From NCBI RefSeq assembly GCF_006439025.1, contig NZ_RCYZ01000004.1:186001-250000 (forward strand): a stretch of DNA of 64,000 nucleotides. Direction: 5' to 3'. The translations under genes and the position numbers were made by a program. Positions 17,102-25,681 of this stretch are shown piece by piece. This DNA comes from Hymenobacter nivis. GTDB taxonomy: Bacteria; Bacteroidota; Bacteroidia; Cytophagales; Hymenobacteraceae. Every line of letters begins with the position of its first letter. Positions within the stretch are counted from its first letter, which is position 1. Below the pieces are notes generated by a model. It was not told the DNA's origin and searched no databases. It worked only from the letters and a program-made list of their open reading frames with translations.

Positions 17102-18667
17102 ATGCAAACCACCATTCTCTGGGCCGACGACGAAATTGACCTGCTCAAGCCCCATATTTTATTCCTGAAAGAAAAGGGCTACGACGTGACCCCCGTGAAC
17201 AGCGGGGCCGACGCCATTGAGGAGATTCAGGAAAAAACCTACGACCTGGTGTTCCTCGACGAGAACATGCCCGGCCTCACCGGCCTGCAAACCCTCACCG
17301 AAATCAAGGCCATCCGCCCCACCGTACCGGTGGTGATGATTACCAAGAGCGAGGAGGAACACATTATGGAAGAGGCCATTGGCTCGAAAATCGCCGATTA
17401 CCTCATCAAGCCCGTCAACCCCAGCCAGATTCTGCTGTCGGTGAAAAAGGTGCTTGATAACAAGCGCCTTGTGACCGAGCGAACCAACTCGGGCTACCAG
17501 CGCGACTTCCGTCAGCTGGGCATGCAACTCTCCGACCGCCTCTCGCCCGCCGAGTGGGCCGATGTGTACAAGAAGCTGGTGTACTGGGAGTTGGAAATTA
17601 ACGAAACCGAGGGCAAGAGCATGGCCGAGGTGTTCAACATGCAGAAGGACGAGGCCAACACGTACTTCGGCCGCTTCATCACCGAGAGCTACGAGGACTG
17701 GGTGAACGGCGACGACAAGGACGCGCCCCTCATGTCGCACCAGCTCTTCAAGGAGCGCGTGTTTCCGACGCTGAAGGCCACCGGCGACACGCCCGTGTAC
17801 TTCGTGCTGATCGACAACCTGCGCTACGACCAGTGGAAGGTGCTCGAACCCATTATCAACGAGCTGTTTACGGTGGACAGCGAGGAGATGTACTACGCCA
17901 TCCTGCCCACCACCACGGCCTATGCGCGCAATGCCATCTTCTCGGGCATGATGCCGAGCGAAATCCAGAAAAAATACCCCAACCTGTGGGTGGACGACCA
18001 GGACGACGAGGGCAAGAACCTGCACGAGGCGGAGTTCATGGAAATCAACTTCCAGAAGAACAACCAGAAGTACCGCCACAGCTACCACAAGGTAACCAAC
18101 TTGCAGGCAGGTAAGGACTTACTAGGCAAGATGAGCAACCTGCACAACAATTACAAGTGCAACGTCATCGTGTACAATTTCGTGGACATGCTCTCGCACG
18201 CCCGCACCGACATGGCCATGATCCGGGAGCTGGCGGCCGACGAGTCGGCCTACCGCAGCCTCACCCGCTCGTGGTTCCTGCACTCGCCGCTGTACGAGAT
18301 GCTGCAAGTCATTGCCGAGAAGAAGGGCAAGCTCATCATCACCACCGACCACGGCACCATCCGCTGCAAGCGCCCCTATAAGATTGTGGGCGACCGCAAC
18401 ACCAACACCAACCTGCGCTACAAGCACGGCCGCAACCTGGGCTTTGAGGAGTCGCGCGACGTGTACGTGGTGCGCAAGCCGGAGCGTATTTTCCTGCCCC
18501 GCGAGAACGTGAGCACCGCCTACGTGTTCACCGTCGGCGACTATTTCTTCGCCTACCCCAACAACTACAACTACTACGTGAACTACTACAAGGACACGTT
18601 CCAGCACGGCGGCATCTCGCTGGAGGAATGCATTATTCCCTACATCACGCTTACAGCCAAGGGCTAA
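17102..18667 (+). CDS. porX: PorX-type response regulator with PglZ/alkaline-phosphatase-like domain
   Basis: 521 residues. The receiver domain (1-120) has acidic residues D9, D10 and E11, the phosphoacceptor D53 in FLDENMPG and K103. A linker leads to a PglZ domain (about 200-515) with the metal-binding motifs VLIDNLRYDQW, TTTAYARNAIFSGMMPSEI, NFVDMLSHARTD and ITTDHG. PorX proteins control T9SS gene expression with the PorY kinase and a sigma factor, and the PglZ domain hydrolyses oligonucleotide messengers in studied members (family knowledge). The protease at 3.6-5.7 kb carries a T9SS signal, so the system is relevant here. porY was not found in the window. The start is at MQTTILWADD. Confidence 0.93.
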   Translation: MQTTILWADDEIDLLKPHILFLKEKGYDVTPVNSGADAIEEIQEKTYDLVFLDENMPGLTGLQTLTEIKAIRPTVPVVMITKSEEEHIMEEAIGSKIADYLIKPVNPSQILLSVKKVLDNKRLVTERTNSGYQRDFRQLGMQLSDRLSPAEWADVYKKLVYWELEINETEGKSMAEVFNMQKDEANTYFGRFITESYEDWVNGDDKDAPLMSHQLFKERVFPTLKATGDTPVYFVLIDNLRYDQWKVLEPIINELFTVDSEEMYYAILPTTTAYARNAIFSGMMPSEIQKKYPNLWVDDQDDEGKNLHEAEFMEINFQKNNQKYRHSYHKVTNLQAGKDLLGKMSNLHNNYKCNVIVYNFVDMLSHARTDMAMIRELAADESAYRSLTRSWFLHSPLYEMLQVIAEKKGKLIITTDHGTIRCKRPYKIVGDRNTNTNLRYKHGRNLGFEESRDVYVVRKPERIFLPRENVSTAYVFTVGDYFFAYPNNYNYYVNYYKDTFQHGGISLEECIIPYITLTAKG

Positions 18668-18676
18668 GCCTTCGTT

Positions 18677-18943
18677 ATGAAAAACCTCCTGCTCGCCGGG
18701 GCCCTAACGCTGGGCCTGGCGGCCGCCGCCCGGGCCCAAACCGCGCCGCCCGCCGCCACGCCGCCCGCGCCCACCACCACGCCCGCCGCCTCCGGGGCCC
18801 CCTTGAGCCGCGACGCGTCGTCGCCCGGTATGTCGTCGGACGATCGGGTGCGCCTGGGCCGCGCTAAGCAGAAAAGCGACCAGCTCCCGAAGCGCAAAAG
18901 CGACCGCGCCGACGAGAAAAAACTTCCGAAGCCCAGCAATTAG
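18677..18943 (+). CDS. Small secreted protein, unknown function
   Basis: 88 residues. The signal peptide is MKNLLLAGALTLGLAAAARA; then comes a Pro/Thr/Ala-rich segment (22-45) and a basic C-terminus (RLGRAKQKSDQLPKRKSDRA). It begins 9 bp after porX and is followed by a terminator, so co-transcription with porX is likely. There is no recognisable domain. It could be a small periplasmic basic protein. Confidence 0.7.
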   Translation: MKNLLLAGALTLGLAAAARAQTAPPAATPPAPTTTPAASGAPLSRDASSPGMSSDDRVRLGRAKQKSDQLPKRKSDRADEKKLPKPSN

Positions 18944-18958
18944 GGCCCCAACGGTTGC

Positions 18959-18998
18959 AAAAAGCCCCGCTGCACACTGTGCGGCGGGGCTTTTTTTG
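18959..18998 (+). terminator. Rho-independent terminator after the porX unit
   Basis: AAAAAGCCCCGCTGCAC pairs with GTGCGGCGGGGCTTTTT with one mismatch, and a T run follows. Confidence 0.8.
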
Positions 18999-19045
18999 GG
19001 TAGCTAATGGGGGTGGCGCTGGTTACTTAGCAGCGCTTGTATCGG

Positions 19046-19071
19046 CGCTAGGGCCCCCCGGGGCCCTAGCG
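19046..19071. terminator. GC palindrome containing the GH26 stop codon
   Basis: CGCTAGGGCCCC (19046-19057) and GGGGCCCTAGCG (19060-19071) are exact reverse complements with two bases between. The TAG stop of the GH26 gene (19066-19068) lies inside the right arm. No U run follows, so a termination role is uncertain. Confidence 0.5.
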
Positions 19072-20019
19072 TTTGGGTAGCTCGTCGAGGGTGAGCACGC
19101 GCGGGTCGTTGTAGAGGGTTTGGATGGCTTCAACGGAGTTTTTCTCCTGCAACAGTTCTGCCCAGGCCATGAAAAACACCCAGCGCGGCTGCGCGGCCAA
19201 CACGGCGGGCGTGGGCAGCGCGGCACACTCGCCGATGGCCATGGGCTTGGGCCCCACAATGGGGCGGATGTAGTCGTACCACGATTGGTCGTAGCCCTTG
19301 CCGTACACGTCGAAAGCGAACACGTCCCAGTACTGGTCGCCGGGGTTGTACTGGGCGAAGTCGCGGCTCAGGTCCTGCATGTCCCACACCCACACCAGGT
19401 TGGTGAGGCCCTTGGTGGTGCGCAGGTAGTCGTGCGTGATTTGGTAGAGGCGCGCCGTGCCCTGGGGCCCCGGGCGGCCGCCCCACCAAAACTTGCCCTG
19501 GTTCATTTCGTGCAGCGGCCGAAACAGCACCTCCACGCGCCGGTCTTTCAAGTACTGTAAGTACACGGCGATGCCGTCCATCCGGGCTTTCCAGGCCTTG
19601 TTCAGCGGCGTGCCGTCGGTGATGAGCTCCGTCCACTGCGCATCGGTAAGGGGCGCGTTCATCAGGCCGGGGTCCCAGCCGCAGGGCTCGCCGGGGCCCG
19701 GCGGGCAGGCGTGCCACATGATGTTGACGACCGCGCCGCGCCGCCACTGCCGCTCGGCTTCCTTGATCATCGTCCAGCGCTGGTCGATGTTTTCCTGCTG
19801 AAACAGGAAGTCACCGCTCCACAGCGCCGGGTACTTGCCGGTGGTCCGAAACACGTAGTCGGTCCACTTGGTGGGCTCGGCGCTGGGCTCGCGGTTGTGC
19901 TGCCCGGCCAGGGTGCGCGTGCCCGCCATGCGCTGCAAGTAGCCCAGCACCTTGGGCGACTGGGCCGGGCTGCGGGTGGCCAGCAACACCAGAAAAGGAA
20001 GTAAAACGCAGAACCGCAT
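19066..20019 (-). CDS. GH26 glycoside hydrolase (mannanase-like)
   Basis: 317 residues with a signal peptide ending near SPAQ (residue 20). It matches family GH26 through FRPLHEMNQGKFWWGG, whose E171 is the expected acid/base, and AIGECAALPTP, whose E264 is the expected nucleophile. Other conserved parts are AGQHNRE and FAFDVYGKGYDQSWYDY. GH26 enzymes are mostly beta-mannanases, with some beta-1,3-xylanases and lichenases, so the substrate is open. It is the last gene of the leftward susC arm, 112 bp after GH3. Confidence 0.9.
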   Translation of the reverse strand: MRFCVLLPFLVLLATRSPAQSPKVLGYLQRMAGTRTLAGQHNREPSAEPTKWTDYVFRTTGKYPALWSGDFLFQQENIDQRWTMIKEAERQWRRGAVVNIMWHACPPGPGEPCGWDPGLMNAPLTDAQWTELITDGTPLNKAWKARMDGIAVYLQYLKDRRVEVLFRPLHEMNQGKFWWGGRPGPQGTARLYQITHDYLRTTKGLTNLVWVWDMQDLSRDFAQYNPGDQYWDVFAFDVYGKGYDQSWYDYIRPIVGPKPMAIGECAALPTPAVLAAQPRWVFFMAWAELLQEKNSVEAIQTLYNDPRVLTLDELPKR

Positions 20020-20131
20020 GGGCGGGAATTAGAAAAACACCAAAGAAACAGGGCCCCGGTGGGCCCCCGAAAATTACTGCGCCCCCGCCGGACCAGGTCC
20101 AACGGGGGCGCAGGGAACGAAGCGAAGGCAG

Positions 20132-22588
20132 CTATTTGGCCGCCGCCCTCATCTCCGTAATGGGGGCCTGGGGCGCCAGCAGCTTGCGGCTCTTTTCCAC
20201 CGTAATGGCCTGGGGTACCTGGAAGGTGGCAGCCTCCTTGATGGCCAGCGACGAGGCCCCCACGCGCACCGTGTAGGTGCCCGCGTCGGCTATCCACGCC
20301 TCGGCGGTGGTGTTGTAGGAGGCCAGGTCGGTGGCGGTGAGGGTGAAGGTGAGGGTTTGCGACTGGCCGGGGGCCAGCAGGCCGGTTTTGGCAAAGGCCT
20401 TTAGCTCGATTTCGGGCTTGGCCAGGGTCTCGGTGGGGGCGTGCACGTAGAGTTGGGTTACCTCCTTGCCGGCCACCTTGCCGCTGTTGGTGACCTGGAT
20501 GCTGGCCGTGATTTTACCCGCCAGGGTGGGGGCGCTCAGCTGGAGCTTGCCGTAGGTGAAGGTGGTGTAGCTCAGGCCGTAGCCAAACTCATACGCCGGC
20601 TTCACCTTGAAGGTGCTGTAGTAGCGGTAGCCCACGTAAATGCCTTCCTCGTAGGTGTTTTCCGAAGGCTTACCCATGAAGGAATTGGCCCCGCCGGTGG
20701 CCCCGGGCAGCAATTTGCCGGGGTAGTCGGCAGCGTAGGGCACGTCCTTGTAGGCCACGGGGAAGGTGGTGGCCAGCTTGCCCGAAGGGTTGGTTTTGCC
20801 GCTGAGCACGTCGGCCATGGCGTGGCCGCCCTCCTGGCCGGGCTGCCAGGCCAGCAGAATGGCGTCGGCCTGGTCGCGCCAGCTGGCGGTTTCCACCACG
20901 CCGCCAGTGTTGAGGACGACGACCACCTTCTTGTTCTGGGCGTGGAACGCGGCGGCCACCTGCTTGAGCAGGGCCTGCTCGGCGGCGGTGAGGGTGAAGT
21001 CGTCGGTTTCCTGGCGGTCGCCGCCCTCGCCGGCGCTGCGGCCCAGCGTGAGCACGGCCACATCGGCGCCTTGGGCGGCTTGCTGGAGGGCCCCGGCGTC
21101 GGCCGCCATTTCGGGGATGACCGGGGCGGCGTCGAGCAGGCCGCGGGTTTTGGGCAGTTTGGCCTTCTCGGCGCGCAGGTGCTGGGCGTAGGCTTGGCTA
21201 AGCGGCGCGTTGGCGGCGTAGCCGGCGCCGGCCAGGCCCTGGGCCAGCGAAATGGTGTAGGCGCGGTTCACGTCGCCGCTGCCGGTGCCGCCGGCAATCA
21301 GGTTATAGGAAGCGTTGCCGAACAGGGCCACTTTGCGGCCGGCGGCCAGGGGCAGGGCCCCGGCTTCGTTGCGCAGCAGCACCATGCTTTCGGCGGCGGC
21401 CTGGCGGGCCACGGCGGCGTCGGCCTTCAGGGCCGGCTGGCTGGTGAAGGCAACCTTGCGGAAGCTGGGCGACTTGAGGACCAGCTCCAGCACGCGGGTC
21501 ACGTTCACGTCGAGCTGGGCGGGGGTGAGGGCCCCGCTCTTCAGGGCCCCCAGGATGGCCTGGGTCTGGGCATACAGGCCGGGCATCAGCAGGTCGTTGC
21601 CGGCCTTGAGCTGGGCCACGGCGTCGTGGCCGCCGTACCAGTCGGTCATTACCAGGCCCTTAAAGCCCCATTCGTTGCGCAGGAGGGCCGTGAGCAGGTC
21701 GTGGCTTTCGGAAGTGTAAGTGCCATTCAGTTTGTTGTACGACGACATCACCGTCCAGGGCTGCGACGTTTTAACGGCAATCTGGAAGCCGCGCAGGTAG
21801 ATTTCCCGCAGGGCCCGCTCGCTCACCTTCGAGTTCAGCTGCATGCGGTTAAACTCCTGGTTATTCACGGCAAAGTGCTTGATGCTGGTGCCCACGCCGT
21901 TCGACTCGATGCCGTTGACGAAGGCCGCGGCCATGTGGCCGGCCACCACGGGGTCTTCCGAGTAGTACTCGAAGTTGCGCCCGCCCAGCGGGTTGCGGTG
22001 GATGTTCATGCCCGGCGCCAGCAGCACGTCGATGCCAAAGTCGCGCACCTCGCTGCCAAAGGCCACGCCCACCTTGTGCACCAGGGCCGTGTCCCAGCTG
22101 CTGGCCAGCAGCGTGGCCACGGGAAAGGCCGTGGCATAGAAGGTTTTGGTGCTGTCCTTGCCCCGGATGGCGTCGATGCGCACGCCCGCGGGCCCGTCGG
22201 AGAGCGTGAGGGAAGGAATACCGAGCCGCGCCACGGCGTGCGAGCGGCCGGCCGCACCGGGCACTTTCTCGGGAATCTTGTCGTCGCCGGGGTTGCCAGG
22301 GGGCAGCATCCCGGCCGGGAAGCCCGACGGGTAGAAGCCCATGCCCACCACGAGCTGCACTTTTTCTGCGGTGGTCAGGGCCCCCAGCACTTCCTTTAGG
22401 GTAGCCTTGCCCAGCTGGGGAGCGCCGGTGGCCGGGGCTTTGGCGGGCGCTTTCGCCGGGGTTTTGGCAGGGGCCTTGGTTTGGGCCCCGGCCGGGGCGG
22501 CGCTGGCCAGCAGCGCGGCCAGGGCCAGCAGGCGAAACGGGGTGGCCGGCGCGGGTCGGCGCGGGTGGGCGGGGTAAAGCTTGGGCAT
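20132..22588 (-). CDS. GH3 beta-glucosidase-like glycoside hydrolase
   Basis: 818 residues. A signal peptide (about 1-36, ending PAGAQ) is followed by a repeated KAPAKTPAKAPAKAPA linker and the two GH3 catalytic domains and a C-terminal fibronectin-III-like domain (VTNSGKVAGKEVTQLYVH). The nucleophile is expected at D316 in GLVMTDWYGGHD; the substrate-binding IKHFAVNNQEFNR is present. GH3 proteins of this type remove terminal beta-linked glucose in the periplasm. Its position between GH30 and GH26 in a SusCD operon points to finishing oligosaccharides made by those enzymes. Confidence 0.94.
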   Translation of the reverse strand: MPKLYPAHPRRPAPATPFRLLALAALLASAAPAGAQTKAPAKTPAKAPAKAPATGAPQLGKATLKEVLGALTTAEKVQLVVGMGFYPSGFPAGMLPPGNPGDDKIPEKVPGAAGRSHAVARLGIPSLTLSDGPAGVRIDAIRGKDSTKTFYATAFPVATLLASSWDTALVHKVGVAFGSEVRDFGIDVLLAPGMNIHRNPLGGRNFEYYSEDPVVAGHMAAAFVNGIESNGVGTSIKHFAVNNQEFNRMQLNSKVSERALREIYLRGFQIAVKTSQPWTVMSSYNKLNGTYTSESHDLLTALLRNEWGFKGLVMTDWYGGHDAVAQLKAGNDLLMPGLYAQTQAILGALKSGALTPAQLDVNVTRVLELVLKSPSFRKVAFTSQPALKADAAVARQAAAESMVLLRNEAGALPLAAGRKVALFGNASYNLIAGGTGSGDVNRAYTISLAQGLAGAGYAANAPLSQAYAQHLRAEKAKLPKTRGLLDAAPVIPEMAADAGALQQAAQGADVAVLTLGRSAGEGGDRQETDDFTLTAAEQALLKQVAAAFHAQNKKVVVVLNTGGVVETASWRDQADAILLAWQPGQEGGHAMADVLSGKTNPSGKLATTFPVAYKDVPYAADYPGKLLPGATGGANSFMGKPSENTYEEGIYVGYRYYSTFKVKPAYEFGYGLSYTTFTYGKLQLSAPTLAGKITASIQVTNSGKVAGKEVTQLYVHAPTETLAKPEIELKAFAKTGLLAPGQSQTLTFTLTATDLASYNTTAEAWIADAGTYTVRVGASSLAIKEAATFQVPQAITVEKSRKLLAPQAPITEMRAAAK

Positions 22589-22634
22589 GGGGAGGGTGGG
22601 GAAAGTGAGAGAGTGGGGCCCCGGCGGGCCAGGG

Positions 22635-24074
22635 TTAGCGCAGTACGAGGGTACCGAACGAGTCGGCGGGCAGCTGGGGCGCGAAGGTGCGCGTGCCCAC
22701 CCGGATGGCTACGGTGCGGGCCACGGCGTCGGGGTTTTGGAGCACTACCACAATACTACGGTCGAGGTTTTGAAACGCCAACAGGTTGGCGTAGGGCCCC
22801 CGGGCGGGCAGGCGCCGGGCCCCCGGCCGCACGTAGTGGCTCAGGTGCTTCATCAGGTAGTATTCGTGCGTCCACTTATAGGTGTGGGCGGCTTCGTCCA
22901 CGGCCACCAGCGAGTTTTGGCGCCAGCCCCAGCGGCTGAGGCCCCCTTGCTTAAGTGAGATGTTCCAGTAGAGGTAGGCGTTGGCGCCGTTGCCAAGGTA
23001 CTGCTTCATCAGGTCCCAGGTGTAGCGGCAGTACTTCCAGTCGTTCTGGCCGTCGCCGCACTCCTGCTCCGATTGGTAGAGGGCCAAGTCGGGGTAGCGG
23101 CGGTGAATGCCCGGAATGGCCGCCTTGCCCGCCCACTGGAAGCCCACGCCGTGTACGTAGGGCGCGCTGCGCGGGTCGCGCAGCACGGTGTCCACCAGCG
23201 CCTCGGTGGGCCGCTCCATGGTGCCGAAGAAAATGTCGGTTTTGCTGGGCGCCATCTGGGGCCCCAGGTAGCCGATGAAGCGGGCCAGGCCGGTGGCCGT
23301 CCAGGGGCAGCTGGGGAACACCTGCGCCGAGTTGAACTCGTTCTGCGGCATCACCATGCCGATGGTGATGCCCTCGGCTTTGTAGGCTTCGATGAACTTA
23401 CGGAAATACAAGGCGTAGGCCGTTAAGTACTTATCGTCCTGAATGAACAGGTTGTGGCCTTCCTTGCCCTGGCGGTCCACGGGCAGGCCGTTGTCGGCCA
23501 AGTCCGGAAACATCTTTTTGTACTCGGGCCGCACGGCCGCGGCGGCGTAGTGGTGGTTGGCCTTCATCCAAGTGGGTGGGCTCCAGGGCGAGGCCCACAG
23601 GCGCAGGGCCGGGTACTGCCGCTGCGCCTGTTTGATGAACGGAATCAGTGTCTCGCGGTCGTTGGCAATGCTGAAATTGGCCATCGAAAAGTCATCCGGT
23701 GTCTCGTCGTACGAGTACCAGTCGCGCGAGAAATCGTTGGCCCCCACCGGCATCCGGCAAATGGTGAAGTTGGCCCCCACGCCCGGTGCAAACAGCTCCC
23801 GGAACACGCCCTCGCGGTCGGTCGCCGGCAGCAAGGCCAGCGACGTCCAGCCCAGCTCGTTGAAGCAGGCGCCGAAGCCGGTAATGGTTTGCGCCGGGTG
23901 CGTCAGGTCGATTTCGGCGTCGGCGGGGCCCCGGGCGGCGGTGGCGCGCGGCGCGGGCTGGGCGTGCCAGGGGGCCGTGGCGGTGGTGGTCACCCAAGAG
24001 GCCGTAGCCGGCTGGGCCCGGGCCCCGAGGGGCCCCAGGGCGAGGGCAGCGCAGGCAAGTAATTTTGGCAGCAT
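22635..24074 (-). CDS. GH30 glycoside hydrolase (beta-1,6-glucanase/glucosylceramidase-like)
   Basis: 479 residues with an N-terminal signal peptide (MLPKLLACAALALGPLGARA). The TIM barrel shows AQTITGFGACFNELGW, LWASPWSPPTWMK, the acid/base E246 in MPQNEFNS and the nucleophile E336 in YQSEQECGD. The C-terminal beta-sandwich is typical of GH30. A SusCD-GH30-GH3 order resembles beta-1,6-glucan (pustulan) loci of Bacteroides, so that substrate is the first guess (inference). It lies 46 bp upstream of GH3. Confidence 0.92.
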   Translation of the reverse strand: MLPKLLACAALALGPLGARAQPATASWVTTTATAPWHAQPAPRATAARGPADAEIDLTHPAQTITGFGACFNELGWTSLALLPATDREGVFRELFAPGVGANFTICRMPVGANDFSRDWYSYDETPDDFSMANFSIANDRETLIPFIKQAQRQYPALRLWASPWSPPTWMKANHHYAAAAVRPEYKKMFPDLADNGLPVDRQGKEGHNLFIQDDKYLTAYALYFRKFIEAYKAEGITIGMVMPQNEFNSAQVFPSCPWTATGLARFIGYLGPQMAPSKTDIFFGTMERPTEALVDTVLRDPRSAPYVHGVGFQWAGKAAIPGIHRRYPDLALYQSEQECGDGQNDWKYCRYTWDLMKQYLGNGANAYLYWNISLKQGGLSRWGWRQNSLVAVDEAAHTYKWTHEYYLMKHLSHYVRPGARRLPARGPYANLLAFQNLDRSIVVVLQNPDAVARTVAIRVGTRTFAPQLPADSFGTLVLR

Positions 24075-24116
24075 AAGCGGCGGAAGAGGAGGTGAGGGGC
24101 CCCGGGGCCCAAAAAA

Positions 24117-24143
24117 CGAACGGCCGCTAGAAGCGGCCGTTCG
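24117..24143 (-). terminator. Hairpin between susD and GH30
   Basis: CGAACGGCCGCT (24117-24128) pairs exactly with AGCGGCCGTTCG (24132-24143), loop AGA. Read leftward it is followed by a T run (the A run at 24111-24116). It could attenuate transcription after susC-susD, giving more transporter than enzyme. Confidence 0.6.
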
Positions 24144-24160
24144 GGTAAGTGCAGCGCCGG

Positions 24161-25648
24161 TTAGTAGCCCGGGTTCTGCGTCAGGTTGGGGTTCACGTTG
24201 ATTTCGGCCTGCGGGATGGGCAGCAGGTAGTTGAACTCCTGCACGGCCTTGCCCTGGGCCTTGAGGGCCGACACCAGCGTTTTGGTGCGCTTCAGGTCAT
24301 ACCAGCGGTCGTCTTCAAAGGCAAACTCCAAGCGGCGCTCCTGAATAACGGCGGTTTGGCTCACGCTTGTCAGGTCCACGGCCGCAGCGGGCGTGTTGAT
24401 GGGCAGGCCAAAGGCGCGGCGGCGCACCTTATTGATGGCCTCGATGCCGTCGGCCGACTGGGGCGCGGCCTCGGCCAAAATCAGGTACATCTCCGAGAAG
24501 CGCAGCACCGGGAAGTTAAGCGGCGAGTCCCAGTTGTTCACGTTGGTGCGGCCCACGTACTGCTTGCGGATGCTGTAGCCGTTGGGGTTGCCCACCAGCG
24601 TGGCCGGCTGGATTTGGCCGTCGGGGTAGGCGTCGCCGGGGGCAAATAGGGTGGCGGCGCGGCGGGTGTCGCCGGCGGCGTAGCGCGAGACCAGGTCTTT
24701 CTCCGGCACGTTGAAGCCGTAGCCGCCCGAAGCCACCACGTAGGGGCTGCCGAAGAAGCGGGCGCCCCAGAACTCATTCATGCAGCTGCCCGGGCCGTCG
24801 GTGGTGTAGCTGGTCAGGCCGCTCTTGAACTGCACCTCAAACAGCGACTCCTGGCCGTTCTCGTTCTCCACCTGGAAGTTGCTGGCGAAGTTGGGCCACA
24901 GGCTCTTGCCCGAGCCCGCAATTACGGCGCGGGCCTGGGTGGCGGCGTTGCCCATGTCGCCTTGCGTGAGGTACACCTTGGCCAGCAGGCCCTGGGCGGC
25001 CCACTTGGTGGCTCGGCCGATGTCGTCGCCCGAGTACGAAGCCGGCAGCTTCGTAATGGCGTCGGTCAGGTCCTTGATGATCTGGGCGTACACCTGCGCC
25101 ACGGGGGTGCGCGTGGCACTGGCGGCTTCGGCCGCGCTGGCGGCGGGCGTCAGCACCAGCGGAATGTCGCCGAAAGCCCGCACGAGGTAGAAGTAGTACA
25201 GGGCCCGCAGGAACTCGGCCTCCCCGAGGCAGCGGTTCTTGAGGGCGGCGTCCATCTCAATGGCCGGCACGCGGGCCAGCACCTGGTTGGCTTGGCCAAT
25301 GCCGAGGTAGCCGCGCTGCCAATGATTGGTGGTCAGCGGGTTCGTGGTCGGGATGCTGAAGTTGTCGAGCTGCTGGAACTCGATGCCGTCGGCCGCGCCG
25401 CCCCCGCCCAGGAACGAGTTGTCCGACATTACGTCGCCGATGGCCCACAGCGAGTAGTTGAACATGCCGTTCTGCTGGAGCTGTGAGTAGGCGGCCGTAG
25501 TGGCCTGGAGTGCGTCGGTCGAAGTTTTGTAGAAATTCTCGGTCGTGACGGTGCTGGTGGGCTGGATGTCGAGGAAGTCTTTGGTGCAACCCCCCAGCAA
25601 GCCTAGCGCCAGCACGGCCGTGCCGATGTGTTTAGTTTTTAGCATCAT
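24161..25648 (-). CDS. SusD/RagB-family surface glycan-binding lipoprotein
   Basis: 495 residues. The lipobox LGLLGGC places the acylated Cys at residue 21. The family signature begins KDFLDIQPTSTVTTENFY and continues with tetratricopeptide-like helices (AEFLRALYYFYLVRAFGDIP) and the C-terminal EERRLEFAFEDDRWYDLKRT. SusD-like proteins cap a SusC barrel and capture oligosaccharides at the cell surface. It begins 33 bp after susC. A second ATG three bases downstream could also be the start. Confidence 0.97.
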   Translation of the reverse strand: MMLKTKHIGTAVLALGLLGGCTKDFLDIQPTSTVTTENFYKTSTDALQATTAAYSQLQQNGMFNYSLWAIGDVMSDNSFLGGGGAADGIEFQQLDNFSIPTTNPLTTNHWQRGYLGIGQANQVLARVPAIEMDAALKNRCLGEAEFLRALYYFYLVRAFGDIPLVLTPAASAAEAASATRTPVAQVYAQIIKDLTDAITKLPASYSGDDIGRATKWAAQGLLAKVYLTQGDMGNAATQARAVIAGSGKSLWPNFASNFQVENENGQESLFEVQFKSGLTSYTTDGPGSCMNEFWGARFFGSPYVVASGGYGFNVPEKDLVSRYAAGDTRRAATLFAPGDAYPDGQIQPATLVGNPNGYSIRKQYVGRTNVNNWDSPLNFPVLRFSEMYLILAEAAPQSADGIEAINKVRRRAFGLPINTPAAAVDLTSVSQTAVIQERRLEFAFEDDRWYDLKRTKTLVSALKAQGKAVQEFNYLLPIPQAEINVNPNLTQNPGY

Positions 25649-25681
25649 GGCGATATAAAATCAGATAAGCAGAGAAAAGGA

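Noticed and set aside
20441..22399. Long plus-strand frame opposite GH3
   Set aside because: Shadow frame; no start context or recognisable motifs, and GH3 on the other strand has full catalytic signatures.
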